Below are positions 1 to 12,090 of a stretch of DNA of 32,500 nt, one piece after another. A model generated the notes under the pieces. The model did no database searches. It was not told the DNA's origin and saw only the letters and a program-made list of their open reading frames with translations. The position numbers and the translations under genes were made by a program. The DNA is from Neocallimastix lanati (nom. inval.). Taxonomy: Eukaryota; Neocallimastigomycota; Neocallimastigomycetes; Neocallimastigales; Neocallimastigaceae. The DNA lies in contig JACVTC010000170.1 in assembly GCA_016946835.1 (NCBI GenBank), positions 250,001 to 282,500 of the forward strand, in the 5' to 3' direction. The first letter of the stretch is position 1. Every line of letters begins with the position of its first letter.

Positions 1-214
1 AATTTTAATTATTAATAATTTTAAATAATTGTAAAAATTAGTTTTTTTTTTAATATATATAATATAAATAATATTTTTTTTTTTTTTTTTTTGTTATTAT
101 TTTTTTTTATTTTATCTTTTTTTTTTTTTTTATTAATATATATATTATTATATATAGATTTTAAGTTTTAATTTAAATATGAATAAAATTAATATTTAAA
201 TTTTTTTCTTTTCT

Positions 215-245
<31 letters not shown>

Positions 246-694
246 GTATTACAATATTATAATAATTTTATTACTAAAATAATATTGAAACTTTAGATTC
301 GAAAATAAATTCAATCAACTCATAAATAAATAAATATTAAAAAAAAAATTTTTTTTGATCTATAAAAAAATTTTAGATTAAAAAAAATTTTACAGTCATG
401 TGTATGTATAAATTTTTATTTTTATATTTTCTATTGTTAGATAAAGATTGAAAAATTAGTGTAAATATACGCTATTAAAATAATAATTAATGACTAAGAT
501 TTATAAGAAAAAAACTTTAAAAAAATTATTTTATTATCATCTCCCAAAGATATTCTAAAATTAAAATTAGTATTATAAAATACATACATACATACATATA
601 TATACATACATAAATATATAAATATATAAATATATAAATAAATAAATAAATAAATAAATAAAATAATAACTGTTATAACTAAATGATTAATATG

Positions 695-734
<40 letters not shown>

Positions 735-1411
735 AACTGTAACAGATAATATATTTATTTTAATGAATATTATTACATATATGTATTTATAATTTTAAAA
801 TTATATATAGATGGGGAATTACTATTAATATTTCTTTATGGTTAAATTTTTATTATTGGATGAGAATACTCTATATTCTGAATTATTAGATTTATCCATT
901 ATTTCAGAATTTTATGTGGAAATTCCACAGTTATTTTTTATTATATCTCTATCATTATATCTTTATTACATTAGTACTTTTCGAAAGACCAAATTATGTA
1001 ATATTTTATTTTTATTTTTTTTTTTTCAATTTTTTCGATTTGTATGAATGTAATTGATCTATTAAATTTTATATACTTATTTAATTGTATTTATAGTATT
1101 TAATAAATTATTTTTCTTCTTCATTTTATTTGACCTTACTATATTTTGTTTTATCAGAATTTTGATTAAATAATTCCGAATTTAAATCTTCGTAGTTATA
1201 TAATTGTATATTTATAATTTATATCATTTACTTGATTTTTATAAGTAAATTCTTTTCATTCAAAATATTCTGATATATTATTGAAAGCAATAATTGAAAA
1301 ATTTCTTGATTTTTCAATTTCTTATTTATAATTTTATTTATGGATTTAACAAATATTTTTCTTGTAAACTTAAATCATTAAATATTTTTTTCGAGAAAAT
1401 TCTAATTCACA

Positions 1412-1445
<34 letters not shown>

Positions 1446-2586
1446 TTTGCATATTTTTTTCTGAAGTTCACATCCCTTTTCTCTTTCATGAAATTTCTTC
1501 TCGATTAATTCTTTTTATTTATTTTTAATTAATATATATTTATACTTAAACCCATTGATGTTAATGATAATTTAACGGGAAAAATAGTTAAAGATGAAAA
1601 AGATGATGCTAAAATTGACAATGGAAAAAAAAAAAAAAGAGGTTGAAAGGGTGTTTAATTCTTTTAAAATTCCTGACTACATATAATTGCTTTCTAATGC
1701 TGATAATACATTATTAATATCTGATAATAATGTTGTATGTTTATTCATATTATTATCAATAACAAATAAACAATTATTTGTTCTATTATTATATTTTTGA
1801 TTTTGATTTTTTGATCTAGAATTTTTGATTTTTTGAATATATAAAATTTTTAATTTCTTTATTTTCATATATTTCTATATTATAATATTCTATTATTTAT
1901 TGATTTAATATGATTTTTGAAATTATATAAATAATATAAGCTATTTTAATGGTTACGTCCATAAATAAATATTATATCTAATAAATTAATAAATAAATAA
2001 ATAAATAAACAAATAAAATAAATAAATAAATAAAATATGTATGAATTTATATTTTAATTAGTATAATAGAAATTTATTTACTTAAATAATCTTCTAATTA
2101 TTAATGTTATGTAGTAATGTATTATTTAAATATTCTAATATGTTAAGTTTGTCAACTTGAAAACATCCCATATGAATTATAATTATATTATTATTTTTAT
2201 CTATTATTAGAATATGATACATTTATTTAGTTATTAAAAAATAATTTTTCTTCATTAAAAATTTTAATTATTTATTTTTTATTAAAAATTTAATTTCTAT
2301 TTATTAATAGTTTAATTTTTTGTTGGATTTAAACTAATATTTTGAATTTAATTTTGTTTAAAATTGACTAAACTTATTATTTTATTTAATAATAATTAAA
2401 GTAATTATAATTTAAATAAAAAAAAAATTGTAATTTTGGAAGATCATTCATTTCTTTGAATTAATAATTATTTGCCATTTTTTTTTTCTATATATATATA
2501 TATATATATATTCATAAAATTAAAAAAAAAAAAAAAGTTTTAGATTTTGGATTTGAAATTATTAAAATTTTTTTATAAAAATTATT
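1..2586. other. AT-rich spacer, no convincing gene
   Basis: This stretch is dominated by A/T homopolymers (for example A-runs near 693-731 and T-runs near 1417-1443) and short microsatellites (CATA-type near 583-612, AAAT-type near 626-661). Short open frames exist, such as 838-1047 (+) and 1677-1868 (-), but they have no recognisable domain and skewed composition. Around 1100-1660 the base composition is slightly richer and short stretches read like protein in several frames, broken by stops and by the T-run near 1417-1443. A decayed gene is possible there but not shown. Confidence 0.6.
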
Positions 2587-4224
2587 ATGAGAGAAAAGGT
2601 ATTATATATACATTTTTTGCTTATGAATGTAAGCGTAATATATTCTAAATGTTGGTCAGAATCATTAGGTTATAAATGCTGTAGCCTTGATATAGAGCCG
2701 ATTTTTACAGATAATGATGGTATTTGGGGTATGGAAAACGAACAATGGTGTGGCATAATAAATAAACCATCATTAGAAAATTATTGTGAAAATGATTGCT
2801 GTAAAAATTCTAATTTAAAAGTATCTTATGTTGATAATAATGGCTATTGGGGTATTGAGTCTGAATCATGGTGCAAAATAAATTTCCAAAATAAAAATGA
2901 TATTAAAAATTGTTGGAGTTTAGATATTGGCTATGGTTGTTGTTCCAGTAATAACACTGATATATTATATAATAATGAAGATGGATCATGGGGAATTGAA
3001 AATGGTCAGTGGTGTGGTATTGTTAATTCTATGAAAATTGATGAAAATTCTATTCCAAAGAAACCTTCCTATATGGATGCAGAAAATTTTGATGATCCAG
3101 CAAAAAATTGTAATATTACAGATTCAATTATAGGTGATTCATTAAAACAATATGCACCATTTAGAATGGGTGTTGGAATTAATGGCAGTTTAAGAAAAAC
3201 ATCAACTATTCTTTCTAAGAAAATGGTTGATATAATAAATCATCAATTTAATAGTGTAACATTAACAAACTTAATGAAACCTTCGTATTTACTAGATCAA
3301 AATGGAAGTCAAAAAAATATTATGAAAGGAATACAAGATCCATCAGTAAATTTCCAATCGGCAATAGATACTTTAGAATATTGTAAAAAGAATAATATAA
3401 AAATGAGAGGACATACTTTAGTATGGCACACTCAAACACCATCATGGTTCTTTAAAAAAGATTATGATGATAAAAATGATTATGTTGATTCTGAAGTAAT
3501 GGAATTGCGTATAGAAAGTTATATAAAACAGGTTATGCAATTCGTTCAATATTATTATCCAGGCGTTGTAGATGTATGGGATGTTGTTAATGAAGCGGTT
3601 GAAATTGATGAAGGATACTATGATGAAAAAGTATCATGGAAAACTCGAACAAAATGTAATGAATCATCCAATCCTTGGTATGAAACAATGGGTCCTGATT
3701 ATGTAATTAAAGCATTTAGATTTGCTAGAAAATATGCAGCTCCTGGTGTTAAATTAATATATAATGATTATAATACTTTTATGAGTGAAAAGACAACAGC
3801 AATTATTAATCTCTTAAAAATTTTAAAAGAAGAAAATTTAATTGATGGAATTGGAATGCAATCATATCTTACCCCAACTTTTCCAGAACGAAGTACATAT
3901 GCTAATGCTATTAAGAAATTCGGTGAATTAGGAATAGAAGTACAAATTACTGAATTAACTATAAGCATTGATGATAAATTATCAGAAGAAGAGATGTATG
4001 AAAAACAAGCTGAACAATATAAGGAGGTTTTTGAAATATATCTTAAAGCGTATCATAATGGTATTAATATTGGAAGTGTTACTGTATTTGGTTTACAAGA
4101 TGGCTACCTATTTTATACCAATGATTCAACGAAAACTCGTTTATGGGATAAAGATTTACAAAAAAAGAAGAATTATTATTCAATTTTGGAAGTTTTAAAA
4201 GAGTATTACAATAAATATAATTAA
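2587..4224 (+). CDS. Secreted GH10 endo-1,4-beta-xylanase with three N-terminal fungal dockerins
   Basis: This is a 545-residue secreted enzyme predicted to cleave internal beta-1,4 bonds of xylan. Residues 1-20 form a short hydrophobic signal peptide ending before the first Cys-rich module; starting at the next Met (residue 13) would destroy it, so the first ATG is chosen. Three dockerin (CBM10-like) modules follow at about 22-57, 67-97 and 109-145, with CC pairs, Trp-Gly near the middle and WC near the end. The GH10 barrel spans about 183-540. The acid/base is Glu336 in WDVVNEA, the nucleophile is Glu456 in ITELTI, and HTLVWH and YNDYN are present. Oddities: the middle dockerin lacks most of the loop between its first Cys and the CC pair, and there is no Thr-rich linker before the catalytic domain. 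Its codons are more A/T-ending than those of the paralogue at 7282-8805. Fungal dockerins bind scaffold proteins of the extracellular cellulosome. The family call is secure; substrate and activity are inferred. Confidence 0.93.
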   Translation: MREKVLYIHFLLMNVSVIYSKCWSESLGYKCCSLDIEPIFTDNDGIWGMENEQWCGIINKPSLENYCENDCCKNSNLKVSYVDNNGYWGIESESWCKINFQNKNDIKNCWSLDIGYGCCSSNNTDILYNNEDGSWGIENGQWCGIVNSMKIDENSIPKKPSYMDAENFDDPAKNCNITDSIIGDSLKQYAPFRMGVGINGSLRKTSTILSKKMVDIINHQFNSVTLTNLMKPSYLLDQNGSQKNIMKGIQDPSVNFQSAIDTLEYCKKNNIKMRGHTLVWHTQTPSWFFKKDYDDKNDYVDSEVMELRIESYIKQVMQFVQYYYPGVVDVWDVVNEAVEIDEGYYDEKVSWKTRTKCNESSNPWYETMGPDYVIKAFRFARKYAAPGVKLIYNDYNTFMSEKTTAIINLLKILKEENLIDGIGMQSYLTPTFPERSTYANAIKKFGELGIEVQITELTISIDDKLSEEEMYEKQAEQYKEVFEIYLKAYHNGINIGSVTVFGLQDGYLFYTNDSTKTRLWDKDLQKKKNYYSILEVLKEYYNKYN

Positions 4225-5867
4225 TAAAACAATGTATAAATAAATATAATATAATTTGTACTTCATTCAATATACATTATAATCAAATCCTGGATCAACT
4301 AAAAATCTATGTAATGAATAAATTAAATAATTTAATTTGTTCATGCATAAAGATAATAGGCTTTAATTTTATAATTATCAATTATTTTTATTGTCATGAA
4401 TTCTAACTTTTCAATAACTAATGAAAATCATTTACTATTATATTTTTTAATTATTTGAATATTATAATTCTAATAATTGTATTGAAAATATTATAATATA
4501 TTGAAATATATGATATTATTTAATTTCATTTAGTATATTTTTAATATCAATATTGATATATAAGAATATAAATATTGTAAATATGTAAATTATTAATTTT
4601 TTTTTTTTATCTATTTAAGAAAAAAAAAGTATAATGATATAAATATAAATAATTTATTATATAATTGAAATCCTATATATGACTTATTTTTTCTAGTTAC
4701 CAGGATTTTATTTATTATTAAAACATTTTAATAATAAATAATAATATTTTTCTACCAATGATAGTAATAAACTATTATAAGTAGAAAAAATAGTATTGAT
4801 ATAAATAAATTTAATTGAAAAAAATTCTTGAAATCTATTTACATATGATTATTGTTATTTATTTATTCCTTTTTTAATAAAAAAGATAAACCAATTTATT
4901 ATAGCAATAATATCTCATAAATATATAAACATTTTTTTTTTATTTTTAATAAAATTAATATCATTTTGAATATAAAAACATAAAATAAAAAATATATATA
5001 TTAAATTAAAATTATAATGGTAAAAAAAATAATAAATATCAAATATTATAACATTAATAATATAATTGTGAACCAATAGATTTGATACTTAGAACCTAAT
5101 ATTTTTGTTTGAAATTCCAATAATAATAGATAGGTTTAATTGATTATCAAAAATGATTTAATCTAAGGACTTAATTGCTAAAAAGGAGGAAATTTAATTA
5201 TTTATTAATAATTATTGTTATATTTAAAGAATAAATTTAATATTAAATTTTCAATAATAAATATATTTGTATTTAATTAAATTTCAAGACTTTTAAATAT
5301 AAAAGTTAATTCAAGTATTACTGGTTGTAATAGTATTTTTTTTTTTCCTTCAAAAAAAAAAAAAAAAAAACTGTTTCTCTAAAATGAAAATAGTATTTTC
5401 TATCAGATTTACTTAAAAGTTATACTATTGGGGCTTCTAACATGAATATTTTTAGTAATATCAGATAAAAAATCTCACAACAGAGTTTTAATTATTTAAT
5501 ACAAAATTCATATAGAATTTGGAATAATTAATTACTCATAATCTTTCTTTTAGTTATTTTAAAAAATGATAATCCATGATATCTATTATTCAATGTGGTA
5601 CTTCTATTAATTGATATATAATATGATTAGTAAAATCTATTTATTTCATTTCAAGATTTATCTTTTATGAATAGATAGATGCTACATTTAAATTAATTCT
5701 TTTATATATATTATTTTTTATTAAGATTGAAAAAAAAATTTTCTAAATATGTAAATTTATATATTATTCTAAATTTTGTATTAAAACAATTAAAAATATT
5801 AAGATTTTTTGAAAGAATTATAAATTATAAAATAAAAATTTGAAAATAAAGTTTTTTTTTTCTATGA

Positions 5868-5900
<33 letters not shown>

Positions 5901-6040
5901 GGCAGGGAAGAGAATAGTCTTCCATAAAATTAATAATTTTATTATAAAAAATATATGTAGGCAAAAATACATTTGAAATTAAAAATAAAAATAAAAGTTT
6001 AAAATAAAAAATAAAAAATCTCAAAAATACTGTGTATTTC
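4225..6040. other. AT-rich intergenic region
   Basis: The spacer after the first xylanase holds many homopolymers and short AT repeats. I see no reading frame with recognisable protein features and no RNA gene. Confidence 0.6.
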
Positions 6041-6136
6041 GGTATGTTGTATTTATGCGGGAATTTTCCCTTCCTAACAAATAAAAAAATAATAAACTTA
6101 GAAGTAACATCTTTAAAATAGATATTGTGGTGACCA

Positions 6137-6598
6137 CTAAACTCTCACCGGTTCATCATTTATTGAACTACTAAGGTGAGATTCACACTTCGTAGAAATA
6201 GATGATGATCCTGTATTATCGTTATGCCTTATCAGTACGACGTCGACGCTCTTGGTTAGGTTTGGTATTTTGGAATACCTATCAAATAATATCTCAAACG
6301 AATTTTTTATGATAGTTATTGCGCTAGTTAAAAATTCCGTCAAGTCTACAATTTTTGGAACAGGTGACTCAGATGAACCTTTGAAATGTAGTTCATTTAA
6401 TTGTCTCTGTTCCCCTTTATTGAAATGTAGCTCATTTAAAGTTAAAGTTCCACCAAGAAAGAACATGTATACATAATGATTGATATAATCTTCAATATCA
6501 AAAATAGAGTCATTGGAAGAAAAAGGATTAAACGTTCTAATCTTCTTAATGAACAAAACATAGAGATCATCTATGAAATTTAAAGAATTCCCTCAAAA
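6137..6598 (-). pseudogene. Broken ORF fragment, possibly retroelement gag-derived
   Basis: An open frame of about 150 codons runs on the minus strand from just after an in-frame TGA near 6598 to TAG at 6137-6139. It has no ATG near its start (only a TTG at 6556), so it looks like a fragment of a longer coding region rather than a complete gene. The base composition is clearly richer in G+C than the surroundings. The hydrophilic product contains the hexapeptide LNELHF twice, 13 residues apart, mirrored in the DNA by a 39-bp direct repeat near 6380-6440. I recognise no domain. Just downstream on the same strand, near 6080, a TGTTAG start and a GGGAA/TTCCC inverted repeat resemble the start of an LTR, which suggests a decayed LTR-retrotransposon. 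That is inference only; a lineage-specific host gene fragment is equally possible. Confidence 0.35.
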
Positions 6599-6886
6599 TA
6601 TTAATAACTATTTTAATCTGAAGAAAAAAGAAAAACTAAATATTTTTTTTTCTTTCCAAATATATTATTATATAAAATATATTTTTTATGACACAAAATA
6701 AGATATTTCAATGAATCTTTCGTCTTAAAAATTTTCTACCCAATTTTTTTTTTTGTATATTTAATTTTAAATTCCTTTAAAAATAAAATTTTTTAAAAAA
6801 ACATATGTTATAAATTTAATAATAATATTTAAAAATTTAATTAATAATAAAATAATTATTCCAGTTATAGTTTTAAAAATAACATA

Positions 6887-6923
<37 letters not shown>

Positions 6924-7281
6924 AAATGATATGAATTTATATTTATAATAAATTTAAAAACATTACAATATAATTTATTTTTTAAATGCAATTTTTACTT
7001 TTTATTATTATTTTATTTATTTTTTTTTATTACTTTATTTTTTATTTTATTTTTATTTACTAAATTTAATTATTTATTTACTTTGTTTTTTTTTTATTCA
7101 AAATTAATATTACTTTTCAAAAGTAATAGTATTATTATTATAAATATTATTAATATTTTTATTTTTCTTATTTTAATTTTTTTATTTTATTTATTTTTAT
7201 TTATTTTTATTTTTTTTATTTTTTTTATTTTTATTTTTATTTTTATTATATTGTTTTTCATTTTAAAGGTTTTTAATTTTT
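6599..7281. other. Homopolymer-rich spacer
   Basis: This spacer holds an A-run near 6890-6920 and a T-rich stretch near 7010-7260 downstream of the second xylanase. Open frames here are translations of poly-T (Phe/Ile/Leu only) and are not genes. Confidence 0.65.
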
Positions 7282-8805
7282 TTATGCCTTTAAAGCATTC
7301 ATAATAGAATAGTAAACTGGCTTTTTCTTAAGATTATGGTCCCATAAACGAGTATCGGTTGAATCATTACTATAGAATAAGTAGCCATCTTGTAAGCCGA
7401 AGACTGTAACACTAGTAATGTTAACACCGCTCTTCTTCAAATCTTTGTAAATCTTGAAGACTTCTTGGTAGTGTTTAGCTTGATTATTGAACTTATTACT
7501 AGATCCATCAGTTTTAATAGTTAATTCAGTAGCTTGAATTTCTACACCAAGAGATGCAAACCTTTGCATAGCATTCTTGTAATCGTTACGATTTGGCCAG
7601 TCAGCGTTTAAGTAAGATTGAAGACCAACACCATCAATTAAATTTTCAGACTTTAATTTTTTTACAAGATTATAAATAGCATTAGTCTTTTGTGACATGA
7701 AAGTATTGTAATCATTGTAAATAAGTTTAACATTTTTGTCAGCGTATTTACGAGCAAATCGGAATGCCTTGAAGACATAATCAGGACCCATAGTAGCATA
7801 CCATGGATTTGCACTTCCATTGTACTTAGTACGTGTGTTCCAACCAGTAGAACTATCGTAACTACCACCTTCAATTTCAACAGCTTCATTAACGACATCC
7901 CAAACATCAACAACACCTGGGTAGTAGTATTGAACAAACTCTAGCATTTGTTTAATATAACTTTCCATACGCTTTTCCATTTTTTGGGCATTAACATATG
8001 AACCACTATCGCTAAAGTTTGTACGGAAGAACCATTCTGGTGTTTGAACGTGCCAAACTAAGGTGTGACCTCTCATTTTAATATTGTTTTCCTTACAGAA
8101 TTCTAAACCATCAATAATAGTGTCAAATTTTAAGACTGGCATATCATTACCTTTATTAGCATTAGCTTGGGAAGCAGATTTATCTAAAATATGTTCAGCC
8201 TTCATAAGATTAGAATAGGTAACTGAATTGAATTGATAAGCAATGAGTTGACGCATTTTCTTTGAAAGAACTGTAGAAGTACTTTTATCAGAACCGTTTA
8301 AACCAACACCCATACGGAATGGAGCAGCCTTAGCTAAAGAATCTCCCTTTATAGAATCGGAAATATCACAATTAGCAGCAGGGTCTTTGATAGAATCTAA
8401 ATTAGTAAGAGCTGGCTTTGGTGGAACATTTGGATTGTATGTTGAAGTTGGTGCTTTTGAGGTAGTTGTCTTAATAATAGTAGTTTTTGTTTCAATTGGA
8501 TTGCTTTTGGTAATACCACACCAATCATCATTTTCAATACCCCATTCACCATCATTATCTTTATAAATAACATCATTAGTCGAAGTACAACATGGATATC
8601 CTAAAGCTTTAGACCAACAATTATTATCTTTTTGAATACCACACCAATCATCATTTTCAACACTCCATTGACCATCACTATCTTCAAAGAAAACTTCCGT
8701 ACTTGATTTACAACATGGGTATCCTAATCTTTCTGACCAACATTCAGCATAAGCCTTGGTTGCATAAACAGCTCCAATTAAAGATAAAGCAGTTAAATAC
8801 TTCAT
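7282..8805 (-). CDS. Secreted GH10 endo-1,4-beta-xylanase with two fungal dockerins
   Basis: This 507-residue secreted xylanase is paralogous to the one at 2587-4224. A classic signal peptide (residues 1-20, ending AYA) is followed by two dockerin (CBM10-like) modules at about 22-57 and 63-97, each with CW, CC, a central acidic/Trp segment and DDWCGI. A Thr/Ser/Pro-rich linker (about 105-130) leads to the GH10 domain (about 150-505). The acid/base is Glu307 in WDVVNEA and the nucleophile Glu427 in ATELTI; HTLVWH, YNDYN and a C-terminal GLQDGYLFY segment are present. The first dockerin has WSVEN where the second has the more usual WGIEN. Codons are richer in C/G-ending forms than in the other xylanase, as expected for a strongly expressed gene. 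The domain order matches family-10 xylanases known from Piromyces and Neocallimastix. The gene is intronless and complete, with the ATG at 8805 setting the signal peptide. Confidence 0.95.
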   Translation of the reverse strand: MKYLTALSLIGAVYATKAYAECWSERLGYPCCKSSTEVFFEDSDGQWSVENDDWCGIQKDNNCWSKALGYPCCTSTNDVIYKDNDGEWGIENDDWCGITKSNPIETKTTIIKTTTSKAPTSTYNPNVPPKPALTNLDSIKDPAANCDISDSIKGDSLAKAAPFRMGVGLNGSDKSTSTVLSKKMRQLIAYQFNSVTYSNLMKAEHILDKSASQANANKGNDMPVLKFDTIIDGLEFCKENNIKMRGHTLVWHVQTPEWFFRTNFSDSGSYVNAQKMEKRMESYIKQMLEFVQYYYPGVVDVWDVVNEAVEIEGGSYDSSTGWNTRTKYNGSANPWYATMGPDYVFKAFRFARKYADKNVKLIYNDYNTFMSQKTNAIYNLVKKLKSENLIDGVGLQSYLNADWPNRNDYKNAMQRFASLGVEIQATELTIKTDGSSNKFNNQAKHYQEVFKIYKDLKKSGVNITSVTVFGLQDGYLFYSNDSTDTRLWDHNLKKKPVYYSIMNALKA

Positions 8806-9108
8806 TTTAATTTAATTTATTTTTTTTTATTTTTTCTTTTTTCTAAATAAATAACAAAAATAAAAAAAAAAATTTTTTATTTAATTATTTATTATTATTA
8901 TTAATGTTAAATTTAATTTACATAATAAATATTATAGCTATTTAGTTTTTTTAAACAAATTTTTATTTTGACTATTAATAAAATATATTATATACTTACA
9001 ATAATTGCTTGCAATTATTTTCTGAGTGAATATAGTATATTTCTAAATTTTAAATGTAATTTTTTTTAAAGAAAAAAATAAATGAAAAGGAAAAGCGAGA
9101 AAATGAAG

Positions 9109-9119
9109 TATTTATATAG
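9109..9119 (-). promoter_or_regulatory. Possible TATA box of the GH10 gene
   Basis: On the minus strand this reads CTATATAAATA, an exact TATA-box consensus, about 300 bases upstream of the xylanase start at 8805 and next to an unusually G-containing stretch. The background is AT-rich, so chance matches are common. Confidence 0.3.
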
Positions 9120-9816
9120 TAATATGTATTAATAAATATAAAAATACTTTTTAATTTTTAAAAATCATAAATAAAATTAAAACAAAAAACAAAAAACAAA
9201 AAAATAATTTTTTTGTTCTAATTTAAAAAAAAAAAAATTAATAAATTAAATTTTTAATAATTATAGTTATAAATTTTATTATATATATATTTTTTAATAT
9301 TCCATAAAGTTTAATTTTAATTAATATAAAATTTAATATAATATTACTATGGATGAATGAAAAAAAAAAAAAAAAAAAAAAAAAAAATTAAATAATAAAC
9401 TTAAATATATATAATAAAAATAAAATGAATATTTTATATCAATAAAGTTTATTAATTTTGAACAAAACAATTGAATAAATTAAGTAGCCCAAATTCTCTT
9501 CAATGATTTGTTTATTTATTATATTTTGTGAAACATATTACAATATATTAAAAATTGAATTTAAATGGTTGTATATAAAAAATATTACTATGTTAATTTT
9601 AAATAATATAATTAAATAAACTAATTTTATTAATTAAAATATATTTTAATTATGGCAATTTTACTATTACAATTCAAAGAATTAACATAAAGAGAAAGTA
9701 TTCTTTATATAATATTTAATTATAAACTATTTAAAATAATAAAAATTAATTATTTAGTTAAATATTATAAAAAGTATAATATAAATAATAAAATATTTAT
9801 AATAATTATTAACATA

Positions 9817-9870
9817 TAAAAATATAATAAAAATATAATAAAAATATAATAAAAATATAATAAAAATATA
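9817..9870. repeat. 11-bp tandem repeat
   Basis: About five copies of the unit AATATAATAAA lie head to tail just outside the left end of the MULE element. Confidence 0.8.
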
Positions 9871-9900
9871 AAATAATTAAAATGAAATAAAATAAAACTT

Positions 9901-10095
9901 ATTTTATAAATTATATACATATTTACATAACATAAAATTTATGTGGATGTGAAGCATTTCGACATAATTTATGTGTAATCAGCATAAATATTTGTACAAT
10001 GCGTATAATTTATGTAATCGCCACAATTTTCAACGTATATTTTTATTTATTGTATTTTAGAATTAAAAAAATAAAATAAAAACTAAAAAAAATAA
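9901..10095 (+). repeat. MULE left terminal inverted repeat
   Basis: The core includes ATGTGAAGCATTTCGACATA (9947-9966) and CAACGTATATTTTTATTTAT. Both recur inverted in the right arm. The outer 40 bases align less well but share ATTTTATAAA at the same distance from the core. Confidence 0.85.
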
Positions 10096-10280
10096 TAAAT
10101 AAAAGAATAAATAAGTTTTCTGTTAAGAATTTTATTTTATTTTTATTTATTTTCAATTATTTAATTTTCATTTTATTATTATATTTTATTATTAAATATT
10201 TAATATTTTATTATTAAATTAATTAAATAATAAAATAAAATTTATTTTAATATTAAATATTTATTATTAATAAAATTTAA

Positions 10281-10352
10281 ATATTGATATTGATATTAAT
10301 AAAATATAAAGATATTGATATTAATAAAATATATTGATATTGATATTAATAT
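10281..10352. repeat. Short tandem repeat inside the MULE
   Basis: About three imperfect units built on GATATTGATATTAATAAAAT lie just beyond the 3' side of the transposase pseudogene. Confidence 0.65.
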
Positions 10353-10400
10353 AATTTAAACTATATATATTCTAGTTAATTATTATTATTTATAAATTTA

Positions 10401-11708
10401 GAGCTTGTTTAATTCTAATAAACATTTATACTATAAATCAATGATATCATTTTTATCACATTTTTTATCAATTAATTCGGATTCCTTTTTTTTGTATTTT
10501 TTAATTAAATCATTGATTTCATCAGTTTTTGTTAATATTCTTCTTTTTTTCTTTTTCCAAACTCCTTCAATTTTCCTTTTGTAATTATAGTAAGATAAAG
10601 ATTCTTCTCTTTTTAAATAATAAATCAATTCATAGAAAGAAGGTTTTTTGTAAAACAATTTTTATAAGTAATTGTTAAAAGATTCTGAAGCATTATTTGT
10701 TATGAGGTTTATATCGTTATAATAATTCCAATATTGAATATCATATTTATATAAATAAGTCTTATTAAAATAATCCAAAAAATTTAAAAAATTGAAATAA
10801 TTATATATTTGACATATAATTCTAATGTAATTATAAATATCAAATACATATTCAGGATTTATAAAAGGAAAAATTGTAATAGCTTTATAAAACAAATAAA
10901 TTTTATGATTACTTTCAACTTCATTATAACATAATCTGTTTTTTTGAACTTCTAACGATCTTTTATAATGCCATACACGATATTTAATAGTAATATTAGG
11001 AAATATTTTAATGGCAGCATTGGATATACCTTTTTCAAAATCACAATGCAAAATTTTTGGTGTAACTATAATAATAATAATATTATTATTATTATATTTA
11101 CTTGCATTTTTTTTTAATTCTTCAAATAACAGTTCATAGGTTGCTTGTGCAAACATATTTTCATTGTATTTAATAAACAATTCTGTTTGGAATGGTGATT
11201 GAAAAATTATAATATTAGAATTTTTGAATATCATAAAATTTTCATCTCTTTCGTTTATATAATATTCAGATTCATCTGGAATTTCATTAAATTTTGATAT
11301 ATCAGGAGGTAGTTGTTTTTTTATATATCTTGATATTTGAGATTTAATTGAATTATATTCAGGGAATATCAATCCAATTTCTTCAGATATTTCATTATAT
11401 ATATTTTTTGGATTTATATCAAATAGGATTGAGGTTTTTCTAATTTCATTTTTCATTTTATGTTTTACTATTGATACATATGCATCATATTCTTTTCCTG
11501 GATGAGTATGTTTGTTTTCATAGTTTATTACTTTATTATTATCATTTAGAATAATGTATGATTTACATTTTTTAACGGTTTTATATTCAGTACATTTGAA
11601 TACTTTTGTACTATTCGTTATATACCATAAATTAAATTTATATTTTTTGATTACAATGATTTGGTTTTTTTCTTTATTAGTTTCACTTATTTCTAATTGA
11701 TCATCCAT
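10401..11708 (-). pseudogene. FLYWCH zinc-finger / MULE transposase, inactivated
   Basis: The reading frame starts at ATG 11708. Residues about 20-72 form a FLYWCH-type zinc finger (Cys39, Cys48, His67, His69). The MULE transposase core follows: HCDFE with its acidic residue Asp223, an FP-N segment, then W-HYKRS near 246-251, and NNASESFNN near 338-346 as the C-terminal family signature. Two in-frame stops interrupt it: TAA at 10662-10664, after which the same frame continues into the usual C-terminal KPSF-type region, and TAG at 10431-10433. The segment that in this family carries the first catalytic Asp (the DGTF region) appears to be missing, with a direct join near residue 187 (about 11150). 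That claim rests on my knowledge of the family rather than an alignment. The product is predicted to be non-functional. Confidence 0.8.
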
Positions 11709-12090
11709 TTATAATAAATATTTTAAATTAAAAGTTTTATTTTTTAATTTTTTTTTTTAATCTATTTTTTTTATCTTATATTTTTATTCTATTTTTTTTA
11801 TCTTATATTTTTATTCTTTTTTTTTTTTTTTTTATTTTTTATTTTACTTTATCTTTATTATTTATTTATTTTTTTTTTTACTATAAATGTTAATAAAATT
11901 AAAAAAAAAAAAAAAAAAAAATTTAACCCTAGTCCTATTCATTTATTTTTACAAGCCACATTGTAATACATGAATAAATGAATAGGAATAGGGTTAAATT
12001 TATTTTTATTTTTATTTTTATTTTTTTTTTTTTAATTTTAAAAACATTTACAGTAAAAAAAAAATATATATATATATAATTATTCTTTTT
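11709..12090. other. MULE interior between transposase and right TIR
   Basis: This is T/A-rich sequence that would hold the transposase promoter. The only notable structure is the inverted repeat at 11919-12001. Confidence 0.5.
11919..12001. repeat. 29-bp inverted repeat with 25-bp loop
   Basis: Left arm 11919-11947 and right arm 11973-12001 are reverse complements with one mismatch. The arms contain TTTAACCCTA and CCTATTCATTTATT. The loop contains AAGCCACAT. Flanking A-run and T-rich stretches would lengthen the stem. It is a strong hairpin or a small MITE-like insertion inside the MULE. Confidence 0.85.

Larger units (their letters stand above)
8806..9900. other. AT-rich upstream region of the GH10 gene
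   Basis: Apart from the possible TATA element, this region holds A/T homopolymers (A-run near 9360-9387) and an 11-bp tandem repeat near 9817-9870. No gene is visible. Confidence 0.55.

Noticed and set aside
838-1047. 69-codon open frame on the plus strand
   Set aside because: Low-complexity Leu/Ile/Phe product ending in a poly-T stretch, no domain and no context. It could belong to decayed sequence but cannot be supported.
6767-7304. Open frames in T-rich and A-rich tracts near the xylanase 3' side
   Set aside because: Translations of homopolymers; composition alone explains them.
11922-11931. TTTAACCCTA as a telomere-repeat trace
   Set aside because: A single AACCCTA unit in each hairpin arm, with no tandem array.
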